64,000 nt of DNA from Branchiostoma lanceolatum (GCF_035083965.1 NC_089731.1:1478001-1542000); one strand, 5' to 3'; positions 22,701-34,799 are shown, counted from the first letter of the stretch. Numbers and translations are program-made. Notes: generated from the letters alone by a model not told the origin.

Positions 22701-25700
22701 GAAACGTACTATTAAGCAGGAAATAAAGAAGTTGGAAAATGCTGTGGTGGCCAAAGAAGGGGCTGATCATTGGGAAGTAAGACAGCAGTTAGAACGTACC
22801 CGGCAGCTCCTGACGCGCCAGTTGCGGCTTACAGGTGTGTTCTGCTTCAGTTCGGCAGAACCAACATCTGGGTTGGACACACTATGGAATCACATACTGG
22901 AATCAGCAAATAAAGCGGAACTGTTCCCAATACTTCGGAGGGTCCTACCGCGGACATGGGTGGAATTTGAACAGCAGCTGCGCGACTTGCGTGACAAGGG
23001 GACTGGGGAATACGAGTCTGCAAAATCGACTTCTCATGATAACCCAATACGAGAACAAAGTCAAAAGACTAATTGGCTGACGCGGGAAGAATGTCTTCAG
23101 CAAGGACAGCTTGCAGGTCTCACGGCGGACAGACTGGAGCCAGTGCTGTCTTACCTGCAGCATGTGGGAACCATCCTCAGGTACACGGACATACCGGAAG
23201 TGGAGGAGTGTGTCTTTCATGACCCCCCTGCTTTAATAGAAAACTTTAAAGACTTGTTTCATCATGATGTCGACATCCTTTTCTCGAGAGCAGATCCAAA
23301 ATTAGAAAATTTCACCTCTGCCCAGAAAGATTCAATCAAAATAGACCTACGCGACCGCGGACTAATCCAGAAAGATTTGATGACATGTCTGTTGCAAACA
23401 AACACCAATCATGACATTGTCACAGCACTGATGCAACATTTTGGCCTGTGTTTTGAGATACAATCTGATGAGAAAACAGCCCCTGGTGGGTACATAATAC
23501 CTTGGTACTTGCCCAAACAAATGCCAGGAGAGTTGAATAGCGTATGGCCAGAAGATATTCAAGAAGAACAGGAACAGCTACAGCTGATGTGTGACATCAG
23601 AGGATTCTGTCCCCGGGGACTGTTTCAGAGGTTCAGTGTTGGGATCCATCCACTTATCAAGGACAGGACAGACTGGAAAGACGGAGTCACAGCCTTTAGA
23701 CAAGGCTATCGCATCATGGTGTGTTCCAAACCTGTTGCAGACGACACTTACATCACCATGGCAACCAGAGGCAGTCTTGACCAGGCAGATGAGATGTGGG
23801 GCGTGGTCCAACCACTGCTGAAGGTGCTGGTCCAGCTGCTGCAGGAGTGGCCAGGTGTGCTGTACTCCCTCCACGTCACCTGTGCGCACTGCATCAAGGC
23901 AGGACTGGACAACCCGCACCAGTACGACCTGAGGGACCGGGCTGCAGATGACGGCCGTCACGTCAGGTGTCCCAGGGTCGAGCATAAGGCATCAACTTCA
24001 GCAGATCTTGTGTACAGACTAAGCGAATTTGATGGTACTTTTCTGCAATTCTATCTATAGATATATAGCCGTATAACCGTGACGCACTAGCTTGAATAGT
24101 TTATTTACTGAGATGATGATCATAGTCATCTTTTGTAAATTGGTTTTCGACATTTAAAAAGGAAAAATATATTTTTCAACTTTCGATATACGAGGTTCAT
24201 TGTCCATCTGAGAGATATTAGTAGACTTAACAGTTATGAAACTGAGAACTTACAAGGATCTGACACAATTCACAGATATCCTATTTCTCTCTCAAAGCAA
24301 GCAGTTGGCCTCAAGCCCAGAGCCAATATCGTGTGTTCGAAAGCGGAGCAGATATCGACAGAGATGACCAAGAGGAAGAAGTTCTCGGGTCTTTAATAGG
24401 TTAGTGGATATTCAATATTTATGATGTCTTATATTATCCTGTATGTACCGCAGAAAAAAGACTTTTCGTTTGGATTGGTATGAAAAGTTGTAGAAACAAT
24501 TATAGCTTAAGAGAATCGGGAATCCTTTGAAAAAATTAAAACAATTTCGTTTAAATACAACAATTGAACAGCCTAGTTTGACCTGTCTTGTCAGCATCTC
24601 TATTGGTTTGACCAGCAAGGTGTCAAAAAAGCTTAAGCCATAAATGATTAGCACTGCGCCAAATTCTCTGCAGTGTCTTTTCTGTTGGTAAATGACATTG
24701 AATAAAACGACCTTTTAGCAGTAGATATCGTCTTAGCTAGTCTTGAGTTTGACTTTATCTCGGTGGAGTACATCTCTATTGTTTTTTGCACAGAAACAGT
24801 GCAGACACAACAGGCATCAAAAGCTGATACGGGAAATCTCAAAGGTATGTAATTTCTTAACTGTCATTCGGGGCGCTTGCATTCCTACAATGGTTGTAGG
24901 CTGCTGTGGGGCAGATGTAGACTAGTGAGATTGTTCATTGTTGATTTTATAAAAATGAACTAGTTATAATTAGTCACGAAAGTTTATGTCAAGCTGATAG
25001 CTCATAGAGCGCTGCTTACAAACGTACGCAATTCATGATGTCCAACAACGAATGGTGCAGTTACAGTACTGATGAAGGTTCCATTGACGTGGCCTGTAAC
25101 AAAAAAAATGACATTCATGTACCAATATGCAAAGAATTTGTAAGAGAAAGGGCACATGTTTTCTTATCCATAGCCTAAGCAAATGACGAAATTTCTTCTT
25201 ATTCACTTTCAGATGAGCTTGGGCTGTTAAGGTGGCAATTGACAGAACTAACAATAGATGACGACGCGCATGATGAAAACTACATTAAGTTAGTCGCGCA
25301 TGTATCGGAGTTGGGTCTGACGTTCCGGGCGGAGGTACTAGGAGACGGAAACTGCATGTTTCACGCCGTGTCCGACCAAGTTCTCCGCACGGAGGGAACA
25401 AACATCAGTCATCTACAGCTGCGTGAACAGGCAGTCGACCATTTGAGGAGGAACCCATGCAATGTAAGTCAACTAGAAACTGTACTTCCAAAGCAACATA
25501 ATATTAATTTGCACAACACTATCTTGACACGAAACATTTTTTTCGTTAAATGGGACACATCAAGCCCTCAATGGGTATATTAAGTAGGAACAACAGACAT
25601 CCTAGTTTATAATGTTTCAGTCTCGTGGCGAACATCTTAGCGATTTCATCCCAAACCAAAGCTGGGAGGAGTACCTGGACACCATGTCACGTGACGGGAC

Positions 25701-28700
25701 GTGGGGAGACCATGTCGTCCTACAGGCCATGGCGGACATGTTGGGTCATGACGTCACCATCGTGTCCAGTGTAGAAGCGGATAACTACGTCACAGTCCTA
25801 CATCCCCAGTCAGGGTTTCCACCAAGGGCTGCGCGTTCTCTGTTGCTGGGGCACTATGCGGAGAACCACTATGCTAGTCTGGATGGTAAGTGATCGTGAT
25901 TGGCGTTTATGCAGCGAAAATGTGCTTCAATGTAAACTAATTTTGCTTTCATTTGTTTGTTTCATTAGCAAAATACGCTGAGCAAGAGTTTGGAGACATT
26001 GTATCCCAACGAAATGTTTCACTTCTGCAAATAACTTACACATTTTCACGTCATCTATTGAAGGTTATGAACAGCGGTAACTGTCGTCCACATGTATGCA
26101 ATTACTATCATTCACTGCTTAGATGAATTTTGGTCCTTTCAAGTTTATAACTTCTACGGTGTAAAAGAACAAGCCTTGCATGCAGCCGGTACAGTGTCCT
26201 CCTACGCAACCACCCCTGAACCCTGCTCGGAGCCCACCGCCACTGTTCCTGTGGAATCCAGCACCCCCGCCACCTTCTATGTTGACCAACTGGAACCAGA
26301 AAACAAGGTCGACATGGAGCGAGACTCAGGACAAGCACCACATGGCAGAGAAACTGGTGAGCAACTATCGTCCACATGTATGCAATTACTATCATGCACT
26401 ACTTAGATGAATTATGGTCCTTTTTTATAACTTCTACGGTGTAAAAGAACAAGCCTTGCATGCAGCCGGTACAGTGTCCTCCTACGCAACCACCCCTGAA
26501 CCCTGCTCGGAGCCCACCGCCACTGTTCCTGTGGAATCCAGCACCCCCGCCACCTTCTATGTTGACCAACTGGAACCAGAGAACAAGGTCGACATGGAGC
26601 GAGACACAGGACAAGCACCACATGGCAGAGAAACTGGTGAGTATGCTGACCGATATTTCTGAGACACTGAACTAGAAAAGCACGGTAAAACGATATCTGA
26701 CCTTTGATGATCAAAATCAGGTAGCTAGATACATTTCTCATTTGACAGGTGACAAAATTTCATTAATTAGATATAACAATAACTGTTGATGTTTATAGTT
26801 GGAAAGGTTGTTATGCACATATTCTGTGGCTCTGCCATATGAATTCAGAATATGAAAACAATATTCTGCACGTTTTACAATGATCTGTTTGAAAATGTGT
26901 ACTTGCATTTCATTCAAACTCAAGGCTTCTCTGTCATTTTCAAACGAGATATATCAGGTCCAGAAGATCTACAGTTCTTCGAAGTTGCTACCATCATCCC
27001 CCGGTTTGAATTAGGACCACAAGGCTGTACTATTCTTGACAGTGGAGCTACACTGGAGTTCCCTGAGGGTTGTGTTAAAGAGACGTGTTTCATCTCTGTC
27101 GAGGTATATTCTTCTACATGAATCTAGTCTAGGAAGCTATGGTACACTGCTCATACTTTATCAGCAGCATTCAATTATTCCTGTTCATAGTTAAATGACT
27201 TTGCCTTATATATCATACCGTCATTTCTATCACTCTTGAATACACACAGATCGAAGCCGTTCCTGTTAACCAAAACGTCCGGGCCAACTTCACGGCCATG
27301 TCCGCCGTCCTGACTGTGGAGCAAGACTTCCCACAGCGGTTCCTCCGGCCGGTCACCGTCAGGCTGCCCTGGGTCTGGAAACAGCCTGGACGGGGCCAAG
27401 AGGAACCGGAAACAGGAGAAGCAACGGTGATCCTTCACCACAACAGGGAGAATGGGTGGACAGTCTTCCAAACAGATCTACAAAAGGAATATGATGGTGT
27501 CGTCTTCCAGACGGACCACTTCCACAGGTTTGTTCTCATAAGCGTCATCCTAAAGTTCTTATCCCATTACATGACTGTGTAATTGTATCATCCAATTTTG
27601 TGCTCCATTCAATGGTCCACAAACAACATGAATTTGTTATCTTTGATAATTCTTTCCTTTGTATATTTTCAGCTTTGTTGTAGCAACATTGAAGACTGTA
27701 TGCCCTAACGCTGTCACACTGTGGGATTTTTTCTGGAACGGCTACTGTGAGAACAAGGTGTACCTCATCCTCTCCCCCGACAAAGTATACATGCAAGGCA
27801 ATGTAGATCCTGTGTGGTCTTTTGACCTGCTTTGCGTGCACAAGTTAGACGATGAGAAAGACTTTTTTAGCAGCGGCTATGCTCTCGCAGTCAAACAACG
27901 GATTGTCATGAACAACAGGGAGAGAATACAGGCTAGCCTCCGGGAAGGATTCGACTTACTAATAGACCCGCGCGCCCTTTCGTCCCTGGAAGATGGAATA
28001 ATCTTTGATTACCCTCCATCAGACAGAAACAGATACAGTTTGCTGGTAAAGAAAAAGGAGGACGTGTCCGACAAAGATGTTTACATAGGACAGGTCAAGT
28101 ACGAGAGACAAGACATGTGGGGGAACTTACAGCAGAGTGCATCTAAGATCAACGATATGCTTGTGTGGGCCTATCCTCGTTCACAAGGTGAGACTATCAA
28201 GCTTCTCATCCAACAATGCCATGCTTAGGTTATTCTTGCCATGGCACTGTTGATCAAGAGGAAATGTCTACGTTTAAGTACTAGTAATGCATGCCGTTCT
28301 TGTCTAGATAGAATGGTTAGGGTACCTATGGTATTCATTTTGACCTTGCACTTGGGTTAAAGCAAGTCAAGACAGGGCCAATGGCATAAATTTTGCTGTA
28401 ATGCGAACAAAAACACACACAAGATGAGGGATCTCGCGATGATTATGCCACGAAGGTGGTAAAGTGTAACTTTGGTGTGAGAATTTCGTCACGTATCAGT
28501 CTTCCCCTGGTTTTCCGAAGTTAATCTACAACAAGGATTTTAGTGCTTACACTACTTATTTGGGTATTTTTACAGCAAGTAACCAACATTTGAAAAGATC
28601 CCTAGACCGAGATGTTTTTGAAAGTCATCCAAAGAGGTTCAAAGCATGGAGAGAAGACACAACTCGTAGTTCCGATGACGCCGCGTTGTCAAAAGGTAAG

Positions 28701-31406
28701 TGTTAATTTCCCAACATCCACGTTTTAAAATAGATGCATGTCATTAGCCACACCAAGTTCAGATACCACTGTTTAGACCTCAACTTGGCAAGTATATCAT
28801 AATCAATGAATATTCAATGTTTAAAACAACATACGTCAACACCTTTGTCACCATCCCAGTCAATAGACTACACAAAAAAGAGGCCCCAGAGACCAGACGT
28901 AGGTGGTTCTTATAACTCTCGACGAACTTGCACCATACCAATAGCAGCAGCATATCACATCCCAGCATCTCCTTTTAATTGAATGTTGATATAACAGCAA
29001 ACGCTATTCTGGAGGCCAACTTCATTCAAAGAAACATGGTTATACGTTAGTTTTCCTAATGAATATAGTTTTCACAAGTGAAATACCTATTACTTGATTT
29101 TTTTAAAACTTTCAGATCAGCTTCAGGTGTTAAAGCATCTATTAACAGAAGTGAAATTAAAAGACAACGAGCACCTCAAAAACTATCCCAGACTAGAGGC
29201 TCACGTGTTTCAGTCGGGCCTCACGTTTCGGGGCGTGATACCCAAAGATGGAAACTGCATGTTTCACGCCGTGTGTGACCAAGTTTTCCGCACTGAAGGA
29301 AGACGCATAACTCATCTAGAGCTTCGTACACAAGTGGTTAGCCATTTGAGGACGAATCCATATAACGTAAGTTTACTGACGTTTGGAAACCACTTCTTGT
29401 TAGATTGCTATATCTTAGCATGTTGTGTGCCCGAGGTTGCATTTTTAAAAAGCCAGCACATCAAATAGTTTACTCTTCTTGTGATTTAACAGCCTATTCA
29501 TACAAGGCGTTTTGAAAACATTGCCAATGAAGTGTTTTCATCGTAAAACAACAACACATCAGCAGATTGCAGAAAATACCGAGCCATGCTCATTTTAGCC
29601 TTCGTTATTGTTGTTTTCTCATTTTGTGGATGTATATCATGCCTCCAGGTTCGTGGCGACCATATCGGTGTCTATGTTCCAAACCAAAGCTGGGAGGAGT
29701 ACCTGGACACCATGTCACGTCCCGGTACTTGGGGAGACCATGTCGTCCTACAGGCCGTAGCGGACATGTTGGGTCATGACGTCACCATCGTGTCCAGTGT
29801 AGAAGCGGACAATTACGTCACAGTTCTACATCCCCAGTCAGGGTTTCCACCAAGGGCTACACGTCCTCTGTTACTGGGACACTATGCGGAGAACCACTAT
29901 GCTAGTCTAGATGGTACGTGTCTATGGAAAATATTTTTATTATTTTATTATTTGAACAGTTACACTACACTGGCTATACCCTTAGGCAGCTTGGATGACC
30001 AAACGCTTAGGAAACGTGACTTTACGGAAAAGAAAAATTCCAGAACGTTTGTAGCTCCCTCCGTCTGTGTTCTAGTTGTTGATCACTAGTACAGATAACA
30101 GTCACTTTTTATCATATCCATCGTGCCAATTGGACTTGGTTGGGTCGCCGGCGCCGTTGACTGCCTTTTACGACATACGTTTTGACGTATATCAACATTT
30201 GTCCCTACCTTGAAACATACTAGCACCTATCATAGTGTGACATGCAGTGCTTAATAGCTTTCAATTCAGTATATTTGACACGGGCATATATGTACTAAAT
30301 GTATTTTCTTATAGTTTTTCTTTGCGATCCATAGCTTATCTAAACGAGGACAAATCATCCATACATGATCATAGTGTAACTCATTTCCTGCTATCGACAA
30401 ATTTTTTTATGAAATATATTATCCTTGTGGCATTGTGTTGTACTATGTGCGATCGTCGAGCAATAGAGTTAATTCATTATCTCTTTCAGATGTCAGTAGG
30501 TACTTCCATCACATCAAGGAAAACGTGACTGCAGAATGGAAGGACCTGGCTTACCAGCTGGGGTTCAGCCGGCCAGACGTTGACACCATTGACGAGAGAA
30601 ACAATAACTACAAGTCTCGCTGTCTGGACATGTTAGGGGAGTGGCAAAAAGGAAAAGGAAAAACAGTCACCACTGAAGTTCTGATGGAAGCTTTAAAGGA
30701 TTTAAGGCTTTTGAAGACTTTGCACGATCTGAAGAGGAAGTATCCAGGTAACATGCCACTCAATCACTACTCAATTTACCAACAAGCTTTCGATTAGTTC
30801 TCTGGTCCATCTCAAGTTGATTTGACCCGAAGCCTACGTCATCTGACCTTAGCAGAAGTTTGACTTGAGGCGGACAAGGGGTCTGGTCGAAAGCTTGTTG
30901 GTAGGCGCCTTACTATATGTGTAAGGAAAAAAGAGAGGAAATTGATTGATATGATTAGAACACGTTTCGTTTTTTTTCCTCAACCAAAGTACATGCTGTT
31001 AGCGGTTTTTGATACTACCTGTAAATATTAACCTGTGGCTTCATATACATGTAAGGAAGATATTGCTAGCAGATGGGAGGCAAATCCCAAACCACATTTC
31101 GCAAAGCTGACATTACACAAAAAGTAATTTCACAATTCCACAGTCCGCTAGGGATGAAATGTGCAACTACCTTTAATGATGATGTAACTATCAATCGGAT
31201 TGCGTCTATGTCATGACCCCTGTATTCATTGTATTCCTTGTATATACAAAAGGGTTTTTACATACTGTACATTTGCATAGAACTTGACAGAGCTACCACT
31301 GAGCAGTCTGCTACGAAGTGAATGCAAAAAGGAGTGGATGCAGGAGGTCCTTTACCACGACACGCTGCAGATATCCAACATCTACTACAACAAACACGGC
31401 GTGTGA
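19723..31406 (+). CDS. Receptor A: LRR-Roc-COR-OTU-ZU5-UPA-OTU-Death protein
   Basis: Exons read: 19723-24034, 24298-24399, 24794-24844, 25213-25463, 25621-25885, 26168-26356, 26448-26636, 26958-27103, 27250-27527, 27673-28187, 28576-28695, 29116-29366, 29649-29913, 30490-30747 and 31291-31406 (TGA). They sum to 2,435 residues with all phases consistent. The first exon holds 35 leucine-rich repeats of 23 residues (about 20-845), a Roc GTPase (P-loop GQMTAGKTS near 855, DFGGHD near 903, SKTD near 965) and a COR region from about 1,070. The LRR-Roc-COR core is that of Roco proteins (LRRK, MFHAS1), while LRR plus ZU5-UPA-Death recalls PIDD1. It is probably a cytosolic receptor or scaffold signalling through ubiquitin and Death adaptors; that role is inference. 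If the 24,034 donor is not used, the first exon stops at 24,060. Confidence 0.85.
24298..24844 (+). CDS. Receptor A linker exons
   Basis: Two short phase-1/phase-1 exons, 24298-24399 (ASSWPQAQSQYRVF..., 34 residues, acidic end DRDDQEEEV) and 24794-24844 (ETVQTQQASKADTGNLK). The second resembles receptor C exons at 52,329 and 53,111 (EPTQTQHAKG / EPKQTQHAKG). No known domain is recognised. They may be flexible spacers or optional cassettes. The rest of 24,400-25,212 is intron with nothing else seen. Confidence 0.5.
25213..25885 (+). CDS. Receptor A OTU deubiquitinase module 1
   Basis: Two exons (25213-25463 and 25621-25885) joined in phase 0 and flanked by phase-1 introns, 172 residues. The OTU cysteine motif is GDGNCMFHAVSDQ, and the likely catalytic His is in GHYAENHYASL near the end. 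The spacing between them is close to that of OTU proteases, which cleave ubiquitin from substrates. All expected catalytic residues are present, so activity is plausible. The second exon is almost the same as those of module 2 (29,649) and of receptor C (54,255). Confidence 0.85.
25969..26076 (+). CDS. Possible extra receptor A exon
   Basis: A stretch with an acceptor (TTCATTAG), a donor (GCG|GTAACT) and an open frame that fits the phase-1 pattern: AKYAEQEFGDIVSQRN and on to KVMNS, 36 residues. No domain or paralogous exon supports it. It could be chance. Confidence 0.2.
26168..26636 (+). CDS. Receptor A duplicated Pro/Thr/Glu-rich exons
   Basis: Two exons of 189 nt each (26168-26356 and 26448-26636), phase 1 at both ends and starting 280 bp apart. 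Each encodes EQALHAAGTVSSYATTPEPC, a PTATVPVESSTPATFYVDQL segment and ends QAPHGRET. They differ by only a few bases, so the tandem duplication is recent. They look like an extended linker. With both included the protein has two copies in a row. Confidence 0.7.
26958..28187 (+). CDS. Receptor A ZU5-UPA module
   Basis: Three exons (26958-27103, 27250-27527, 27673-28187), 313 residues. The ZU5 part is marked by GATLEFPEGCVKETCFISVE and continues through FTAMSAVLTVEQDFPQRFLR. The long third exon (CENKVYLILSPDKVYMQ, LLCVHKLDDEKDFF, DYPPSDRNRYSLLV) fits a UPA domain. ZU5-UPA pairs precede Death domains in PIDD1, UNC5 and ankyrins. PIDD1-type ZU5 domains cut themselves at His-Phe-Ser; the matching place here, across the 27,527/27,673 junction, reads Phe-His-Ser. 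Receptor B has the same three-exon module with the same intron phases. Confidence 0.75.
28576..28695 (+). CDS. Receptor A basic linker exon
   Basis: A 120-nt phase-1/phase-1 exon encoding ASNQHLKRSLDRDVFESHPK, then RFKAWREDTTRSSDDAALSK. It is clearly related to three exons of receptor C (51,703, 52,593 and 53,342), sharing the pattern K-R, a spacer of about 11 residues, then P-K-R/K-x-x. The spacing resembles a two-part nuclear localisation signal, but this is weak evidence. Confidence 0.65.
29116..29913 (+). CDS. Receptor A OTU deubiquitinase module 2
   Basis: Exons 29116-29366 and 29649-29913, with the same phases and lengths (251 and 265 nt) as module 1. The motif is KDGNCMFHAVCDQ and the His end is GHYAENHYASL. 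The first exon has diverged from module 1, while the second is nearly the same, pointing to a recent copy or gene conversion of the second exon. Confidence 0.85.
30490..30747 (+). CDS. Receptor A Death domain exon
   Basis: A single 258-nt exon, phase 1 at both ends, 86 residues: DVSRYFHHIKENVTAEWKDL, then AYQLGFSRPDVDTIDERN and a TVTTEVLMEALKDLRL end. The pattern WKDLAYQLGFS...D(V/I)x.I...L..W....G....V..L..AL is that of Death domains, which pair with Death domains of adaptor proteins. The broken copy in receptor C is at 53,610. Confidence 0.85.
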
Positions 31407-31486
31407 TTTCGACTGATCATGACATTAAAGCAGAGTTGGACACCCCGCACCAGTACGACCTGAGGGACCGGTCGCCAGATTCTATG
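31291..31486 (+). CDS. Receptor A last coding exon and start of 3' UTR
   Basis: Entered in phase 1 after an acceptor at 31,289-31,290. The frame reads ELPLSSLLRSECKKEWMQEV and ends KHGV at TGA (31,404-31,406). The donor is at 31,487. In a different frame the 3' half encodes TPHQYDLRDRSPDS, a clear copy of the receptor A COR end (NPHQYDLRDRAADD), so part of the exon is a relic that is now out of frame or untranslated. Confidence 0.5.
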
Positions 31487-31990
31487 GTATGTATCGATGT
31501 CTCTACCACTACGTGGTTGATGATGTTTCTGCAACGATCTCGCAATTAGCATCAAGCTTTATCATGACATATCAGGAGAACAAATCATGACAGCACTACT
31601 TTTGATTTAGTAGACACGTTGTAAGATTAGGATGATAAAATCTCGATATTCTGTTTAAGCTATTTACTTTTGGAACAACATTACCGCGAGGAAATTCAGA
31701 GCCAACAGGATGTGCTCAGAAGCAATCAATTTGATGAAGATACGTTTCTGTTCTAAGTTTTTTTTTTTCGGGCCATAATCAGAAGTTTTAGTAGAGATCT
31801 TGTCGGTTATTTGCGATGTTTTTTTACGTAATATGTACTTCACAGCATACACCATATTGCTACCTATCTACACAATTACCTATTTATGACATTTACGAGT
31901 TACCTATCCACACTTTCCTATTGATGACAGTAACTTAGCCCATTTAGCACACCTGCGACTATGAACAATATCTTCCTGTTGTCTCCCCAG

Positions 31991-32370
31991 GTCAACGCTG
32001 AAGTGGGAGACTTCCATTGACCTTCAATCAAGAGTACAAGCAGTAATCGGAAAGACACCTACTTCTTCCCCGAGGCTGTAGTTGATCGCTATATTCCATC
32101 ATATACAAGCTTCCTAGCTATGGGAGTGGCATATACATGCAGCATGATGCTGCATTTTCTTTGCATTTTCCCAGCAGTAGAGACTTTGATACAGAGTTGT
32201 AAAAGACATGACATTCCAACTCAATGGAGAAAGATGTGAAACGAGTGAGTGTTTTTTAAAGATGCTGAATTATAGAACTTTTGTCTCTGTGATTAAGATC
32301 AATAAATATTTACTCGAGTTCAGAGTGGAGTTTGTTTACTTAATTTTTCTTCCGGCAAGTTAGAATAAAC
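31991..32370 (+). other. Receptor A 3' UTR exon with polyadenylation signals
   Basis: The acceptor TCTCCCCAG at 31,982-31,990 is followed by GTCAACGCTGAAGTGG. It matches receptor B at 45,232 (TCTCCCCAG then GAAAACGCTGAAGTGG). AATAAA is at 32,301-32,306 and again at 32,364-32,369. The 31,487-31,990 stretch is intron with nothing else seen. Confidence 0.6.
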
Positions 32371-32426
32371 GGTCAGCAGTATCAGTGCACTGAATGACAA
32401 GATGTTGTGCATGTGTTGATTTGATC

Positions 32427-32851
32427 ACCAAGGACAGTTCTGTCGGCTTATGTGTGAATGTGAGTCAGCACCAAGGACATGTCTGTCCGCCTATGTGTGA
32501 ATGTGAGTCAGCACCAAGGACAGGTCTGTCCGCCTATGTGTGAATGTGAGTCAGCACCAAGGACAGGTCTGTCCGCCTATGTGTGAATGCGAGTCAGCAC
32601 CAAGGACAGGTCCGTCCCCCTATGTGTGAATGTGAGTCAGCACCAAGGACAGGTCTGTCCACCTATGTGTGAATGTGAGTCAGCACCAAGGACAGGTCTG
32701 TCCGCCTATGTGTGAATGTGAGTCAGCACCAAGGACAGGTCTGTCCACCTATGTGTGAATGTGAGTCAGCACCAAGGACAGGTCTGTCCGCCTTTGTGTG
32801 AATGTGAGTCAGCACCAAGGACAGGTCTGTCCACCTATGTATGAATGTGAC
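32427..32851. repeat. 43-bp minisatellite, array 1
   Basis: About nine head-to-tail units of 43 bp directly after receptor A. Each unit holds TGAGTCAGCA (eight exact copies) and the near-palindrome GGACAGGTCTGTCC. The units are mostly intact with few substitutions. The same unit makes a larger array at 45,694-46,600 after receptor B. Confidence 0.9.
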
Positions 32852-33299
32852 ACCAATACAGGCTACTCATTTAGTTTTCGTGTCTCCTATAAGTAGTGCA
32901 ATGTTGAGCATCCTTGCTTGTAGGAAGCCTTTTACTCAACTTAGCCAGTATTTTCCTGTGCAAACTAGCTATTGCATGTTTAGTATAAACAACTTTTAAA
33001 TCAATGCTTTGTCGTGCACAACGACTTCCAATATTGGCTCCCAATAGTTATGTAAGGCGCCAAGAGACCCAGAAACGCATCATTGTACTTGTCATTGTTT
33101 TCGTAGTCGTACTGAGAAGCAAGTTCTCAGGCAACAAACGTGCCTTTGACGACCATCCTGCCAAGGAAACGCTATGTTAATCATCTCTTTAGCATGAGGG
33201 GCCCAACTCCATTTAGGTTTTAGACTCAAATGTAGTGGAGTGACAATTTGACCAAACGTCAGCTAGCCCCGCTAATATACACATTAAGAACAAAGTCAC

Positions 33300-34100
33300 A
33301 CCTACTATTTCACACACCATGGTGTTTATTAGTAACGCTGTACGAGAAAGGAGAAGGGACTAGGTGAGTGTAAATGTTCAATCTGTCACTTTGGTTCTCC
33401 TATGACGCAGTGTTTCTGAGGCCTACCCCATATTCGATTAAATTCCACGTTGTGAAGTTTTCTGTGTTTATAACTACGTGGTGTGACGAACTCAGTCAAC
33501 ATGCAATGTTTGGTGTCAATAGCATGTAAAGTGATTAAGCAGCATGGCGGAAAGCCTCGGTCACACAGACTTTCTTGCTGTGAAAACAAACAAACAGACC
33601 TGACACTGCTACTGTGGTCCAATGTGAAGTCATTAGCATGTTGAATGACAGATTTGCACGCAACAGGTAACGCTCTATGGGAAATGAGAAGGGACTGGAT
33701 TAGTGTTAATTTCCACACTCTCTTTCTTATGCGAAACGACATCTCTACTGCAAAAAGCTGGGTGAGGGCGCATTAACCCAACTAGACTGTTTTTGTGGCT
33801 CTCCACGACTGCATTCCAAGTTCTTAAGTTTAATTTGTTTATAACTACGTGGCCTGACGAGCCCAGCGCTATGCAGTGTTCGCTATCAATAGAATGGAAT
33901 TCTGCAGACTTGTAGAAAGCCTCGGTCACACGGACTTTTTTGTTGGAAAAACAAACAGACCCAACACTACTGTGGTCCAATGTGAAGTCATTAGCATGTA
34001 GACTGACAGGTTTGCACGCAACAGGTAACCGCTCCATGACAACCTGACACAGCCACGCACCGCTACACGCGCGGTATGGTGTGGAAGGCAGGGTAAGGTG
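33300..34100. repeat. Duplicated segment upstream of receptor B
   Basis: The part 33,360-33,670 is repeated, with changes, at about 33,680-34,030 (shared CCTCGGTCACAC, GTGGTCCAATGTGAAGTCAT and TTTGCACGCAACAGGTAAC). A related copy of the first part lies upstream of receptor C at about 46,890-47,170. No open frame here looks coding. The sequence between 32,852 and 33,300 shows nothing recognisable. Confidence 0.6.
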
Positions 34101-34670
34101 TGGGGCCCCCAATTGGGCTTTTCATGGATCAGGATATAGGGCCGACTTAGTGCACCCACACCCAGCTTTTTTCGGTAGAAACGTCGTTTCGTATAAGAAG
34201 TCAAATCAAACACTGCCATACTACGTTGCCATACTACAAAATCTTCTTGTCGTAAAATAGAAGCCTAGTCCTAGCGACAGTCTCCAGACAGGAAGATTTT
34301 GGCCTCGCGTATACATGATGCAGTTACCTGTAAATAATTGAATAAAAAGTCCTGATTAAATTCTAGACTTTAAAGTCACAAAACAGGCCAGACGCTTGCA
34401 AACAATCTATTGTTGAATGGCGTTGGTAGTCCTTCGAAGTCGAAGATGACTGTCAGTGTGTTGAATGCACATTTTTGAAATACTCACCCTACAGGGACCG
34501 CACCGTTTACAAAGGCTGCCAAAACCTACGCCTCGTTTGTGGTTGTTTGCAGTCAAATAGACCCGACACTGCTGCAAAGGCGGCGCTGCTGCTGCTTTTG
34601 AATTCAGTGTCACGTTGATTGACATGACTGCAAACACCAGGCAAAATCTCCATGACGACCGATGCAAACC

Positions 34671-34735
34671 CCAGGTACAGTTACACCTCCCGTATTGTGT
34701 AAAACACAGACTGACGCGCGGGGTCCGCAGTTGGG
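34671..34735 (+). promoter_or_regulatory. Promoter-proximal block shared by receptors A and B (B copy)
   Basis: A segment of about 65 bp starting CCAGGTACAGTTACACCTCC and ending TCCGCAGTTGGG, matching 17,956-18,021. The receptor B leader exon ends at 34,976 with TAAAC|GTGAGTCC. No TATA box is evident in either copy. Confidence 0.6.
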
Positions 34736-34799
34736 CGGTGGGAACTTGGAGGCCTCACGGGCCCCCTGGGGCCTTGGTGCAGGCTCGCCCCATTTCTCT

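Noticed and set aside
32427-32851. Regular repeats resembling a CRISPR array
   Set aside because: The 43-bp units are joined head to tail without unique spacers, and the DNA is eukaryotic. It is a minisatellite.
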